DNA of 64,000 nt from Halorubrum salipaludis (lineage in GTDB: Archaea; Halobacteriota; Halobacteria; Halobacteriales; Haloferacaceae), in the NCBI RefSeq assembly GCF_002286985.1, contig NZ_NSKC01000002.1:1-64000 (forward strand), read 5' to 3'. Positions 34,073-42,993 of this stretch are shown here, piece after piece (position 1 is the first letter of the stretch; every line of letters begins with the position of its first letter). Under the pieces are notes generated by a model that had not been told where the DNA came from, did no database searches, and saw only the letters and a program-made list of their open reading frames with translations. The translations under genes and the position numbers were made by a program.

Positions 34073-34441
34073 TCACCCGATTCGGTCGGCGTACCGACGA
34101 CCGAGCAGGAACGCGACGACCGCACAGCCCGCGGCGAACGGGACCGCCGTGTCGACGCCGACGAACCCGCGAGTCGGCGGCACAGTGTACGAGACCGCGG
34201 CGGCGACGAGCACGGCGTAGCCGAAGGCGGCGACCCCGAGCAGGGGCGGCCGTGCCCGCGGGAGGGCCCAGAGGCGCGTCCACGTCGCGATCCCCGCCGC
34301 GGCGCCGGCGAGGAGTCCGATCGGAAGCCCGACGATCGCCGAAAAGGCGATCCGGGCCGCGAGGAGTTCGGTGAGCAGCGCGGCGACGGCGAGGAAGGTC
34401 GCGAGCGCGACGCCGATCGCCGCGGCGGGACGGGCGTTCAT
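34073..34441 (-). CDS. Hypothetical four-helix membrane protein
   Basis: This 122-aa protein is Ala/Leu/Val-rich with four predicted transmembrane helices. It has a short positively charged cytoplasmic loop (WTRLWALPRARPP) and ends LLGRRYADRIG. No family is recognised. It lies about 42 bp downstream of engB in the same direction and may share its transcript. No metal or catalytic motif is visible. Confidence 0.75.
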   Translation of the reverse strand: MNARPAAAIGVALATFLAVAALLTELLAARIAFSAIVGLPIGLLAGAAAGIATWTRLWALPRARPPLLGVAAFGYAVLVAAAVSYTVPPTRGFVGVDTAVPFAAGCAVVAFLLGRRYADRIG

Positions 34442-34483
34442 GCGCGCGACATCGCCGCCAGCCGACTTAAAAGACGCGCGGCC

Positions 34484-35104
34484 TCAGGAGACGAACTTCA
34501 GCAGGTCGTCGCGGTTGTGCTCGTGGAAGCGCGTCCGGAGGCACTCCTCTAACGCCTCGATGTCGCCGCGCTTCGCGCAGATCGGGGCGATCCGGTCGGA
34601 CCACTGCTGCCACGGCGGGTAGAGGCCGAGGCGGTCGCAGATCTCGTCGAGCCGCTCGTCAAGGTCGTCTATCTTGTCGGTCTTGTTGACCGCGACGATG
34701 GGCTCGACGCCGACGTCTTCGAGGAAGCCGTACATCTCCACGTCGTGCGGGATGTTCCCGCGCTCGGCGTGGCGGTCGATGATGTCGACGGCGGCCTTCC
34801 CGTCCATCACGACGACGCCAGCCAGGATCGAGTCGGCGTTCTCCTCCAGGTAGCGCACGATGTTCGTCTTGATCGCCTCGCGGTGCTCCTCCTCGACGCC
34901 GGACATGAACCCGAAGCCGGGCAGGTCCGTGAACATGAACCCCTCGCTGGCCCAGTCGAAGTGGTTCGGCTGGCGGGTCACGCCCGGCTTGCCGCCGGTC
35001 GAGAAGTCGTGACCCGTGAGCTCGCGCATCAGCGTGGACTTGCCGACGTTCGAGCGCCCCACGAGGACGACCTCGGCGTCGCGGTCCGGCCGGTCTTCGA
35101 ACAT
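34484..35104 (-). CDS. engB: GTP-binding protein EngB
   Basis: This 206-aa TRAFAC GTPase has G1 GRSNVGKS, G3 [10 protein letters not shown] and G4 NKTDKI, with a switch region [13 protein letters not shown]. Bacterial YihA/YsxC relatives act in large-subunit ribosome assembly, and the archaeal form is thought to do likewise. The length is normal. It is followed by a small membrane protein gene and preceded by the DUF4013 gene, whose stop lies 60 bp upstream on the same strand. AACCGTTTAAAAGG near 35125-35133 provides a TATA box about 25 nt before the ATG. Confidence 0.95.
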   Translation of the reverse strand: MFEDRPDRDAEVVLVGRSNVGKSTLMRELTGHDFSTGGKPGVTRQPNHFDWASEGFMFTDLPGFGFMSGVEEEHREAIKTNIVRYLEENADSILAGVVVMDGKAAVDIIDRHAERGNIPHDVEMYGFLEDVGVEPIVAVNKTDKIDDLDERLDEICDRLGLYPPWQQWSDRIAPICAKRGDIEALEECLRTRFHEHNRDDLLKFVS

Positions 35105-35164
35105 ACCCGTACGTGGGCGGTTGAACGGTTTAAAAGGCGCGTCGCGGGACCGCAGTCGGACCGC

Positions 35165-35878
35165 TCAGTAGGTGACTTCGTCGCCGCCGACCGCGCCGGT
35201 GTCGGGGTCGGCCGGATCGGCGTCGATCTGCTCGTTCACCGTCGCGAACGCGGCCCCGAACATCCGGAAGACGGCGACCTGCCCGTAGAACTGGACGAAG
35301 GGGACGAGGAGGAGTCCGATGATCGTCGCCGCGAGCACGCCCGCGACGACCCACGTGATCACCGCCACGACGATCGGCATCAGCACGGCGACGAGGTACT
35401 CGGTGCTCAACAGGGTGGGCTTCAGGAGGTCGATGTCGAACGCGGCGGCCATCTCGCCGCGGGCCGCGTACGCCGTCAGGCCGGCGGGGACCGCGTAGTA
35501 GACGAGGAATAGTACCGGAATGAACGCCAGCGCGAGCAGGAGACCGACGACGCCGATGAGGGCGCCGGCGTCCCCGCCGACCGCGCCGCCGGTGCCGACC
35601 ACGACCGCGACGACGACCCCGTACACGATCACCGGAACCACCGTGTACGCGATCGTGATGATCGTTCCGATGACACCCTTCATCAGGAGGTCGCCCCAGT
35701 CGGTGAACTCCGGCGGCACCTCCTCGCCGGCGATCGTCTCTTCGAGCACCCGCACGAGGTACCCGACGATGACGAACGCCGGGAGGAGGAGCACGGAGAA
35801 GAGCCCCAGTATCCCGCCGATGATGATCCGGCCGATCCAGTCGCCGCGAACCGGGTACGAGAGTCCGTCTTCGAGCAT
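35165..35878 (-). CDS. DUF4013 family membrane protein
   Basis: This 237-aa protein opens with the soluble segment MLEDGLSYPVRGDWIGRIIIGG typical of DUF4013, followed by five to six hydrophobic helices. The conserved loop LVRVLEETIAGEEVPPEF and the WGDLLMKGVIG segment lie between helices. The last cytoplasmic residues are acidic. The function is unknown; related proteins are widespread in methanogens and haloarchaea. Its promoter GTATTTATAC (35901-35910 on the minus strand) lies 28 nt upstream of the ATG. Confidence 0.9.
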   Translation of the reverse strand: MLEDGLSYPVRGDWIGRIIIGGILGLFSVLLLPAFVIVGYLVRVLEETIAGEEVPPEFTDWGDLLMKGVIGTIITIAYTVVPVIVYGVVVAVVVGTGGAVGGDAGALIGVVGLLLALAFIPVLFLVYYAVPAGLTAYAARGEMAAAFDIDLLKPTLLSTEYLVAVLMPIVVAVITWVVAGVLAATIIGLLLVPFVQFYGQVAVFRMFGAAFATVNEQIDADPADPDTGAVGGDEVTY

Positions 35879-35994
35879 AAGTTACTTCACACGAATCTGA
35901 TGTATAAATACACCGGTAAATAAACGATCGCAGGACGCGAGGGGGACGGCTTCGGGGTCGAGGGGTACTTGTCGCCCCGCTTCCTCTTTGATCC

Positions 35995-36747
35995 ATGGAC
36001 AAGCAGGCCGTTCGCGAAGCCGTCTGGGACGCCTTCGACGCGGGGGATCAAGCGCGGTTCCCGTTCCCGCCCCACGGTCGGATCCCGAACTTCGCCGGGG
36101 CCGACGCGGCCGCGGAGCGACTCGCCGACGCGCCCGAGTGGCGCGACGCGGCGACCCTGAAGTGCAACCCCGACGCGCCGCAGCTGCCGGTCCGCCGGGC
36201 CGCGCTCCGCGCCGGGAAGACCGTCTTCGTCGCCCAGCCGCGGCTCCGCGACCCGGACCCGTTCCTCCGGCTCGATCCGGCCGAGATCCCGCCCGAGGAG
36301 ATCGATGACGCCACCACCGTCTCGGGAATCGACGAGTACGGCGTTCCCACCGCGCCCGAGGACGTGCCGCGCGTCGACCTGATCGTCGCCGGCTCCGTGG
36401 GCGTCACGAGCGACGGCGCCCGGATCGGAAAGGGCGAGGGGTACAGCGACTTAGAGTGGGGCGTGCTCAGCGAGCTCGGCGCGGTCGACGCGGACACGAC
36501 GGTCGCGACGACGGTCCACGAGCTGTCCGTCCTCGACGGCCCCGAATCGGCGGTCGAGGGGAGCGAGTCCGATCTCCCCGCGCCGGACGCCCACGACGTG
36601 CCGCTCGACTTGGTTGTGACTCCGGAGCGAACGGTTCGGACCGAGACCACGGACGCGCGACCGGACGGAATCGACTGGAACGCGCTCGACGACGAGCGAC
36701 TGGACGCGATCCCGGTGCTCGCTGAGCGAGCGCCGGAGAGAGAGTGA
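35995..36747 (+). CDS. 5-formyltetrahydrofolate cyclo-ligase family protein
   Basis: This 250-aa protein is of the MTHFS/MTHFSD type. It begins MDKQAVREAVWDAF. The family signatures are VFVAQPRLRDPDPFLRL, a central VDLIVAGSVGV and the nucleotide-binding GKGEGYSDLEWG near residue 145. It could convert 5-formyl-THF to methenyl-THF, but haloarchaeal proteins of this branch are uncharacterised and lack the short N-terminal Arg/Lys cluster of canonical MTHFS. A disordered acidic stretch (GSESDLPAPDAH) lies before the last strand. It stands alone, with a convergent zinc-ribbon gene downstream. Confidence 0.87.
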   Translation: MDKQAVREAVWDAFDAGDQARFPFPPHGRIPNFAGADAAAERLADAPEWRDAATLKCNPDAPQLPVRRAALRAGKTVFVAQPRLRDPDPFLRLDPAEIPPEEIDDATTVSGIDEYGVPTAPEDVPRVDLIVAGSVGVTSDGARIGKGEGYSDLEWGVLSELGAVDADTTVATTVHELSVLDGPESAVEGSESDLPAPDAHDVPLDLVVTPERTVRTETTDARPDGIDWNALDDERLDAIPVLAERAPERE

Positions 36748-36785
36748 AGAAAGCCGGTTCGATCGCCGTCCGACCGAGTCGCGAG

Positions 36786-37013
36786 TCAGTCTGCGGGCTG
36801 CGACGGCGCCGGGGCCGACCGCTCCGTCCGGTGGTCGGCGACGTGGCCGCACTCCGGACAGACGACGGTGCGCTCGTCGCCGTCGCTGACGACGAGCCAC
36901 CCCTCCGAAACGGGGTTCTCGAAGCTGCATTCCGCACAGAACAGCACCGACTTCGCGCGGAAGGACTGGGAACCGCTGGCGTCCGACCGAGGACCGCTGG
37001 CGTCTGCGTTCAT
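36786..37013 (-). CDS. Small zinc-ribbon protein
   Basis: This 75-aa protein has Cys pairs CAEC (near residues 26-29) and CPEC (near 52-55), one zinc ribbon flanked by disordered Ser/Ala/Pro ends. The core LFCAECSFENPVSEGWLVV followed by TVVCPECGHV resembles haloarchaeal DUF8106-like proteins from memory. CCCTTATACC on the minus strand (37036-37045) lies 26 nt upstream of the ATG, fitting a leaderless start. The function is unknown. The 214 bp upstream, to RaSEA, hold this promoter and a purine-rich stretch. Confidence 0.8.
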   Translation of the reverse strand: MNADASGPRSDASGSQSFRAKSVLFCAECSFENPVSEGWLVVSDGDERTVVCPECGHVADHRTERSAPAPSQPAD

Positions 37014-37227
37014 ACGTTACCTCAGTATCCGGAGGTATAAGGGTCTTTTTCGACCTGATCGATCGGTATGGTCCGCATTCTCATGCAAATTCCGTCCGAA
37101 AAAACGGGAGAACCAGATCGAACGTTTCGGAATAGTGGAATAAGCTGATCGCGATTGCCCTCGATCGCTCCCGTTTCGGACGGGGGGCGAAAGGAGGTGG
37201 TCGGAAGGGGGTGGGCGAAAGGCGGAG

Positions 37228-38322
37228 CTACCGCGCGAGCGGCATGTTGTAGCTCGTCTCCTCCTCCATCACGAGCTCCCACGTCGCCTCGCACTCGCAG
37301 GACACCTGCTCGAAGACGCTCGGGTCCTGCCGCTTGTCGAAGTCCTTGATCGCTGTCTGGACGCGGTCATCGCACTCGCCGCAGTTGTGCGCCCCGCGGT
37401 CGGAGCCGTGTCCGACCGGGTCGGAGACCACGATGGCGTCGACGTCCGCGGTCTCCTCGAGGACGTGCGCGACCGACCAGAGCCACGGCGGCCGGTAGCC
37501 GCCCTCGAAGAACAGCTCGTCGACCATCGTGTAGCGCTGGACATTCGTCGGGTTCATCGAGACGGTGTGACAGCCGTCGACGTCGGCGCAGCGCCGGATC
37601 GAGTCGATCATGTCGGCGGCGGCCTCGGGCTCCGCGAGGAAGGGGGGCTTCATCAGGAGGTACGCCTTGATCCCCACGTCGGCGTCGAACTCGGCGTCTG
37701 CGGCGGCCGCCTCCGCGCAGGCGTCCTCGAAGTCGGCGAAGTCGAAGTACTTGTTCACGCAGTCGTGACGGACGCGGTCGGTCGCCGTTTCCAGCCCGAC
37801 CGCCACGTCGGTCGCGATGCCGTGGTCCGCGAAGTCGCCGATCTTCTCTCGGCTCACGAAGTCCGGCAGCGACTCGACGACGATCCGGTCGCGGTCCGCG
37901 AACGTCTCGGCGATGGCGCGGCGGGTCTCCGCGGGGACCTCGCGCTCGTCGAGGAACGAGCCGGAGGTGTAGATCTTGATCAGCTCTGCGGGGGCGTCCG
38001 CCTCCTCGCGCTCGTGGTCGAGGCAGACCTCGATCTGGTTCATGAGGGCTTCGTGGCTCACGCTGCCGCCCTCCACGGACTCCGCGACGTAGCCGCACAT
38101 CGTGCAGCCGCCGGCGCGGGCCCACCGACAGCCGCCGGTGTTTAAGATGATCGTGAGGGAGTTCACGACCCCGTCGGGCGTGTTGTCCTCGTCGATCCAC
38201 ACGCGGGTGGGCTGGGTCGGGTCGTACGTCTCCGAGCGCTCGGCGCGGATGTCGCGCATCACGGCGTTGTGCGCGTCCATCCCGCGCCCCTGCTCGTACG
38301 CGTCGGGGCTCGGCTTGCTCAT
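37228..38322 (-). CDS. Archaeosine synthase radical SAM subunit RaSEA
   Basis: This 364-aa protein carries a radical-SAM cluster motif with C65, C73 and C76 (CRWARAGGCTMCGY). That CX7CX2C spacing and the context SLTIILNTGG identify RaSEA. It works with ArcS to turn preQ0-Lys at tRNA position 15 into archaeosine. Other matches are IYTSGSFLDEREVP, VGLETATDRVRHDCVNK and the C-terminal Cys sites HNCGECDD and VSCECEATW. Start 38322 is chosen because upstream frame extension is Arg-rich. ArcS itself is not in this window. Confidence 0.93.
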   Translation of the reverse strand: MSKPSPDAYEQGRGMDAHNAVMRDIRAERSETYDPTQPTRVWIDEDNTPDGVVNSLTIILNTGGCRWARAGGCTMCGYVAESVEGGSVSHEALMNQIEVCLDHEREEADAPAELIKIYTSGSFLDEREVPAETRRAIAETFADRDRIVVESLPDFVSREKIGDFADHGIATDVAVGLETATDRVRHDCVNKYFDFADFEDACAEAAAADAEFDADVGIKAYLLMKPPFLAEPEAAADMIDSIRRCADVDGCHTVSMNPTNVQRYTMVDELFFEGGYRPPWLWSVAHVLEETADVDAIVVSDPVGHGSDRGAHNCGECDDRVQTAIKDFDKRQDPSVFEQVSCECEATWELVMEEETSYNMPLAR

Positions 38323-38359
38323 TACCGGAGGAAGCGGGCGAACGCGTAAAGCCGTGTCG

Positions 38360-38980
38360 TCATTGCGAGCGGCGCGTGCGTGACGCCTCGTCCGGGTCGG
38401 TCTCGTCGCCCGAGCCGATCCCACCGGCCGCGACGAGCGCGGCCGACCCGATCGCCGCCCCGACCGCGTTGACGGCGGCGTCGCGCCACGCGAACGACCG
38501 CCACGGGATCGGTGCCTGCACGAGTTCGATCCCGAGACCGAACGCGACCGCTCCGGCGGCGGCGAGGAGGAGCCCGCGCCGCCCCCGACCGATCGCGCGG
38601 CTCGCGAGGACCGTCAGGACCGCGTAGCCGACGAGGTGGAACGGGTCGGTGAGCCCGACTTCGAACGGAAGCGCGCCGACCGCGCCGATTCCCGGCCAGC
38701 CGGCCCCGCTTTCCGCCCCGCCGCCGGACGCGACACGCGACACGGGAATCACCGACGCGACGAGGACCGCCAGCGCGAACGCGACGGTGCCCAGCCGCGC
38801 GTCGCTCCGCCCTCTCCCTGCGGCGGGGTCGGCGTCGCCGTCGGCGTCATCGGTCTCGTCGGCGTCGCTGGCGTCGCCGTCGGCGTCATCGGTCTCGTCG
38901 GCGTCGCTGGCGTCGCCGTCGCGTCCGCGGTCGGTCCGATTCACGCCCTCTCGTCCGCGGCCAGCGAAGTTAGCGGTCAC
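38360..38980 (-). CDS. VanZ-like membrane protein with duplicated acidic leader
   Basis: This 206-aa protein has about 60 disordered N-terminal residues, including a 13-residue block DGDASDADETDDA repeated twice as a 39-bp duplication. A VanZ-like domain with four helices follows: LAVLVASVIPV, FHLVGYAVLTVLASRA, AVAFGLGIELVQ and WRDAAVNAVGAAIGS. The DxxxHxxxY-type motif (DPFHLVGYAVL) and the ELVQ...D pattern are family hallmarks. The function is unknown. The start is uncertain: an internal site after the acidic leader is possible. It ends 37 bp upstream of the RaSEA start. Confidence 0.82.
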   Translation of the reverse strand: MTANFAGRGREGVNRTDRGRDGDASDADETDDADGDASDADETDDADGDADPAAGRGRSDARLGTVAFALAVLVASVIPVSRVASGGGAESGAGWPGIGAVGALPFEVGLTDPFHLVGYAVLTVLASRAIGRGRRGLLLAAAGAVAFGLGIELVQAPIPWRSFAWRDAAVNAVGAAIGSAALVAAGGIGSGDETDPDEASRTRRSQ

Positions 38981-39219
38981 GGACTGCCCCGATTCGGACG
39001 CCGTCGCCTCCCGGCGCGTCGTCCCTCCCGAAACCGCTCGGCAGTACGGCCCTCGTCTCGTCCGTGCGACACATGCGCAAGCGTCGTCATGTCGGCGATT
39101 TTCTCCGGATTCTTCGAGACCACCGTTTATATATCGCCCCGTCGACCGCGGGGGCTCCGACGTAACCGGTTCCCGTTTCGACCGGAGGTGAACAACTAAC
39201 CCGCTACAGTCCGTCTATA
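38981..39219. promoter_or_regulatory. Divergent vanZ/AOR promoter region
   Basis: This 239-bp region separates the VanZ-like and AOR genes. ACCGTTTATATATCG at 39121-39135 is a strong TATA box on the plus strand and would start the AOR transcript near 39155, leaving a 5' UTR of about 65 nt. GACCGGAGGTGA at 39179-39190 is purine-rich but too far from the ATG to be a Shine-Dalgarno site. Confidence 0.5.
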
Positions 39220-41166
39220 ATGAACGAGCATTACATGACTGAAATGGGCGGCTACAGAGACCGAGTTGCACAGGTCGATCTCGGGGACGGAGCGGTCGAC
39301 TACCGGGGGATCGACGAGGAGGACGCGGAGAAGTACATCGGCGCGCGCGGGCTCGGCGTCAAGTACGTCTTCGACGCCGGCCCGGACGTCGACCCGCTGG
39401 GGCCGGACAACCGGCTCGCGATCATGACGGGTCCCCTCACGGGGACCCAGACCGTGATGAGCGGTCGGATCGCGTTCGTTACCAAGTCCCCGCTGACGGG
39501 GACGGTCACCGACTCGCACCACGGGGGCTGGTCCGGAGCGCGGCTCAAGTGGGCCGGGCTCGACGGTCTCCTGCTCGACGGCGCGAGCGACGAGCCCGTC
39601 TACCTGTTCGTCGAGGACGGCGACGTCGAGGTACGCGACGCCTCCCACCTCTGGGGGCAGGGCGTCCACGACACCATCGACCAGCTCGGCGAGGAGGTCG
39701 ACGGGAAGGTCGGTCGGAACGTCTCCGTGATGGCGATCGGACAGGGCGGCGAGAACGAGGTGCGCTACGGCTGCGTCATCAACGAGGACGACCGCGCCTC
39801 GGGCCGCGGCGGCACGGGCGCCGTGATGGGCTCGAAGAACGTGAAGGCGGTCGTGGTGAAAAGCGGCACCGACATGCCGAAGCCGGCCGACCCTGAGACG
39901 TTCCAGGAGGGGTACCAGCAGGCGATGGAGGTCATCCGGGAGTCCGACGTGACCGCCCCCAACGAGGGCGGGCTCTCGATGTACGGCACCAACGTCCTGA
40001 TGAACGCGACGGAGGAGATCGACGGCCTCCCGACGAAGAACGCGCGACACACCTCCACCGAGGCGTACAGCGAGGCCGACGGCGTCGACGTCCAGGCCGA
40101 GCGCGTCTCCGGCGAGAACGTCCGCGAGAACATCCTCGTCGACGAGCCGACCTGTCACTCCTGTCCGGTGGCGTGTAAGAAGGAGGTCGAGGTCGACGTG
40201 GTCCACAAGGGCGAGGACATGAACGTCCGCATGGAGTCGTACGAGTACGAGTCCGCGTGGGCGCTCGGCCCGAACTCCGGGCACGACGACCGCGACGAGA
40301 TCGCGGTCATGCTCGACCGCTGTAACGACCTCGGCATCGACACCATCGAGTCCGGCAACATGATGGCGATGGCGATGGAGATGAGCGAGGAGGGCAAACT
40401 GGAGGGCGTCGGCCACCTCGACTGGGGCGACTCCGAGACGATGATCGACCTCATCGACGAGATCGGTCACCGCTCCTCGGACCTCGGCGACCTCCTCGCG
40501 GAGGGCCCCGAGCGCGTCGCCGACGCGAAGGACGCCCACGGCAACAAGCTCTCCGTCAAGGGCCAGACGATGGCGGCGTACGACCCGCGCTGCATGAAGG
40601 GCATGGGGATCGCGTACGCGACCTCCAACCGCGGCGCCTGCCACCTGCGCGGCTACACGCCGGCCGCCGAGATCCTCGGCATTCCGGAGAAGGTCGATCC
40701 GTACGAGTGGGAGGGGAAGGGCGAGCTCACCGTCACCTTCCAGAACCTGCACGCCGTCTCCGACTCCTTCGACATCTGCAAGTTCAGCGCGTTCGCGGAG
40801 GGGATCGAGGAGTACGTGCTCCAGTACAACGGCATGACCGGCCGCGACCTCACGGAGGACGAGCTGTTCGAGGCGGGCGAGCGCGTCTACAACCTCGAAC
40901 GCTACTACAACAACCTCGCCGGCTTCGACGGCAGCGACGACACGCTGCCGAACCGGTTCATCGAGGGGCACCCGGACGCCATCCCCGGCACGGGCGCCAG
41001 CGAGGGCCAGCTCGTCGAGCTCGACCAGATGCTCGACGAGTACTACGAGACCCGCGACTGGGTCGACGGCGTCGTCCCCGACGAGAAGCTCGAGGCGCTC
41101 GGGATCGACATCGGGCCCGGGACCGGCGTCTCCGCCGGCGACTCCGCGGCGCCCGCCGACGACTGA
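39220..41166 (+). CDS. aor: Aldehyde ferredoxin oxidoreductase
   Basis: This 648-aa enzyme oxidises aldehydes to acids with ferredoxin, using a bis-pterin tungsten or molybdenum centre. Domain 1 has ARGLGVKYVFDAGPDVDPLGPDNRL and GRIAFVTKSPLTG. The 4Fe-4S ligands are C312, C315 and C319 (CHSCPVAC) with C520 (DICKFS). Pterin-binding motifs include ESYEYESAWALGPNS. Family length is normal. An in-frame ATG at 39235 is an alternative start. No accessory ferredoxin gene is adjacent, although a 2Fe-2S ferredoxin lies at 56449. The presence of AOR in a haloarchaeon suggests fermentative or amino-acid catabolism. Confidence 0.94.
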   Translation: MNEHYMTEMGGYRDRVAQVDLGDGAVDYRGIDEEDAEKYIGARGLGVKYVFDAGPDVDPLGPDNRLAIMTGPLTGTQTVMSGRIAFVTKSPLTGTVTDSHHGGWSGARLKWAGLDGLLLDGASDEPVYLFVEDGDVEVRDASHLWGQGVHDTIDQLGEEVDGKVGRNVSVMAIGQGGENEVRYGCVINEDDRASGRGGTGAVMGSKNVKAVVVKSGTDMPKPADPETFQEGYQQAMEVIRESDVTAPNEGGLSMYGTNVLMNATEEIDGLPTKNARHTSTEAYSEADGVDVQAERVSGENVRENILVDEPTCHSCPVACKKEVEVDVVHKGEDMNVRMESYEYESAWALGPNSGHDDRDEIAVMLDRCNDLGIDTIESGNMMAMAMEMSEEGKLEGVGHLDWGDSETMIDLIDEIGHRSSDLGDLLAEGPERVADAKDAHGNKLSVKGQTMAAYDPRCMKGMGIAYATSNRGACHLRGYTPAAEILGIPEKVDPYEWEGKGELTVTFQNLHAVSDSFDICKFSAFAEGIEEYVLQYNGMTGRDLTEDELFEAGERVYNLERYYNNLAGFDGSDDTLPNRFIEGHPDAIPGTGASEGQLVELDQMLDEYYETRDWVDGVVPDEKLEALGIDIGPGTGVSAGDSAAPADD

Positions 41167-41242
41167 GGGCAGTCGCGACTCCGCGACTCCCGCGGACGGC
41201 TCGCGTTTATTTTTTAAGTGTCCCGCGCCGGTAGCGCCGCGT

Positions 41243-41587
41243 ATGGTCCACAACCCGCTCTCTCCCTCCGAGGCCCTCCGAACGCCGGTCGGGGCGATGC
41301 TCGCCCTGTTCTCGCTACTCGTGATCGCCTACTCCCTCGTGATCGTCGGACAGGTCCTCCTCGGCGTGATGGTCGGCGTCGCGCTCCCCGTCGGCCTGTA
41401 CGTCAGCTACCGGCTGTTCGCCGCGCTCGACTCGATCGCCGACGCGACGCAGCGGATCGCCGACGCCCGCGAACGCGAGGCCGAAGCGTCGGGCCGGCTC
41501 GGATCGGCGACGCGACGCGACTCCGCTCCGGGGCGCGACGGCGATGCATCGCGGTCGTCGGACCGGCTGTCGGAGCGCGAGCGGTAG
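41243..41587 (+). CDS. Haloarchaeal two-helix membrane protein
   Basis: This 114-aa protein has two transmembrane helices (AMLALFSLLVIAYSLVIVG and VMVGVALPVGLYVSYRLF), then a coiled-coil-like Ala/Arg/Glu stretch and a disordered Arg/Ser/Asp tail. GTTTATTTTTTAAG at 41205-41218 lies about 31 nt upstream as promoter and may also terminate AOR transcription. The family is common in haloarchaea; no function is known. It converges with the lipoprotein operon (41-bp gap). Confidence 0.8.
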   Translation: MVHNPLSPSEALRTPVGAMLALFSLLVIAYSLVIVGQVLLGVMVGVALPVGLYVSYRLFAALDSIADATQRIADAREREAEASGRLGSATRRDSAPGRDGDASRSSDRLSERER

Positions 41588-41628
41588 GCGGCCCCGGCGT
41601 TCACCCCTTCCTCGCCGGTCCCCCTCGG

Positions 41629-42993
41629 CTACCCGCCGCGGGATTCGACCGCGTCGCCGACCGACGCCAGCACGGGGTCCGCCTCGTCGCCGATCAGTTC
41701 GATCCACCGGTACGCGGCGAACGCCTCGGCGGCCCGGCGGGCCTCGGGACTGCTCGCTTCGAGCGCGTCGTCGGGCTCGGCGAACAGGGGGCGGAACCGT
41801 CCCCCGAGCCAGCGCGCCAGGGGGTTCGCGCTCGTCACGAGCCGGTCGACCGACCGGACCGCGTCCTCGCGTGCGTCCTCGACCGCGTCGGCGTCTTCCG
41901 GGAACAGCGTCTCCCCGTCCTCGATCAGTCCGGCGAGGTCGTCGAGCGCCCGCAGTCGGACGCCGGCGAGCGCAGTCCGCGTGAGCGCCGTCGCCGGGTG
42001 GTCCGGGGTGTAGTCGCCGACCGGGACCGGGTCGAACCGGAGGTCCTCGAAGGTCCGGTGGGTCACGCGAGAAAGGAGCGAGACGCTGGGCGCGTCGCGC
42101 GCGACCGGCCGGTCGTCGAGGAACGCGTCCATGCCGGGGCTTCCCCTGAGACCGATCGGGTCGTTCTCGTCTTCGTGAAGCTCTCGGAGCCGGTCGCCGA
42201 TCGCGGCGCCGACCCGCTCCGCTGCCGCGCGAAGCGGGGCCCCGACCGCCCGCGGTTCCGAGAGCGACTCCCGGTACCGGTCGCGGAGGTGTCGCCCGGC
42301 TTCGATCTGCGACTGCACCCGTTCGACGTCGCCGACCGCCTCCCCGGTTCGAAGCGGGTCCGCGCCGTCCGCGACGCCCGTAGAGCCGACGAGGTCCCGG
42401 CGGCTCGCAACGTCGAGCCAGCGCTCGATCGGGCCGTACACGGCCGCGCCGGCGAGGGGCGACGACGCGGTCCCCGGGAGGTCGTCCCTCATCTCGCCGA
42501 TCCGGTTCCGGACGGTCCCCACGCGCTCCGTCACCCCTCGCGGGTCGCCCTCGGTCGTCACGGCGGCCCACGTCCCGACTGCGGTCGCGGCGCGGCCCCG
42601 CGCGGTCGCGAAGCGCTCGGCCCGCGCGAGCGGCGTGAGCGACTCCCCCGGCGTCGGGACCGCGTCGCGGGCGTCGTCGCGCCCCGCCGCGATCTGCTCC
42701 CGGATCGCCCCGTTCGGAAGCCTCTCCGCCGTCAGCGGGTCGGGGATCGGGTCGAGCAGTCGGTCGACGCGGTCGGCGAACGCGGCCGAGGCCCTGGAGT
42801 CGATCGACACGGGGACGAGCCGCGGTCGGTCGGGGACGGGCGCCTCGACCGCCGCCGACGCCCCCGCCGTGTCGAGCGACGGCGGGTCGTCCCAGAACCC
42901 TCGGTCGCGCCCCCGGTCGCCGTCGAGACACCCGCCGAGCGCGAGCGCGCCGGCGGCGGACAGCGCCTCCCGGCGAGTGAGCCGCCGGGTCAC
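41629..42993 (-). CDS. Tat-exported lipoprotein, large partner
   Basis: This 454-aa protein has a twin-arginine signal with lipobox: MTRRLTRREALSAAGALALG followed by G-C22, so it is exported folded and lipid-anchored to the outer face. The rest is alpha-helical, with repeated ERxxxxR patterns and no metal motif. I do not recognise the family; similar helical lipoproteins occur in haloarchaea. Its ATG overlaps the stop of the upstream lipoprotein gene by 4 bp, so the two are translationally coupled and probably form one envelope complex. Confidence 0.8.
   Translation of the reverse strand: MTRRLTRREALSAAGALALGGCLDGDRGRDRGFWDDPPSLDTAGASAAVEAPVPDRPRLVPVSIDSRASAAFADRVDRLLDPIPDPLTAERLPNGAIREQIAAGRDDARDAVPTPGESLTPLARAERFATARGRAATAVGTWAAVTTEGDPRGVTERVGTVRNRIGEMRDDLPGTASSPLAGAAVYGPIERWLDVASRRDLVGSTGVADGADPLRTGEAVGDVERVQSQIEAGRHLRDRYRESLSEPRAVGAPLRAAAERVGAAIGDRLRELHEDENDPIGLRGSPGMDAFLDDRPVARDAPSVSLLSRVTHRTFEDLRFDPVPVGDYTPDHPATALTRTALAGVRLRALDDLAGLIEDGETLFPEDADAVEDAREDAVRSVDRLVTSANPLARWLGGRFRPLFAEPDDALEASSPEARRAAEAFAAYRWIELIGDEADPVLASVGDAVESRGG

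Noticed and set aside
39196-41253. A 685-aa open frame antisense to AOR
   Set aside because: It is Arg/His/Val-rich, lacks any family motif and mirrors AOR exactly. Such long antisense frames arise from high third-position GC.
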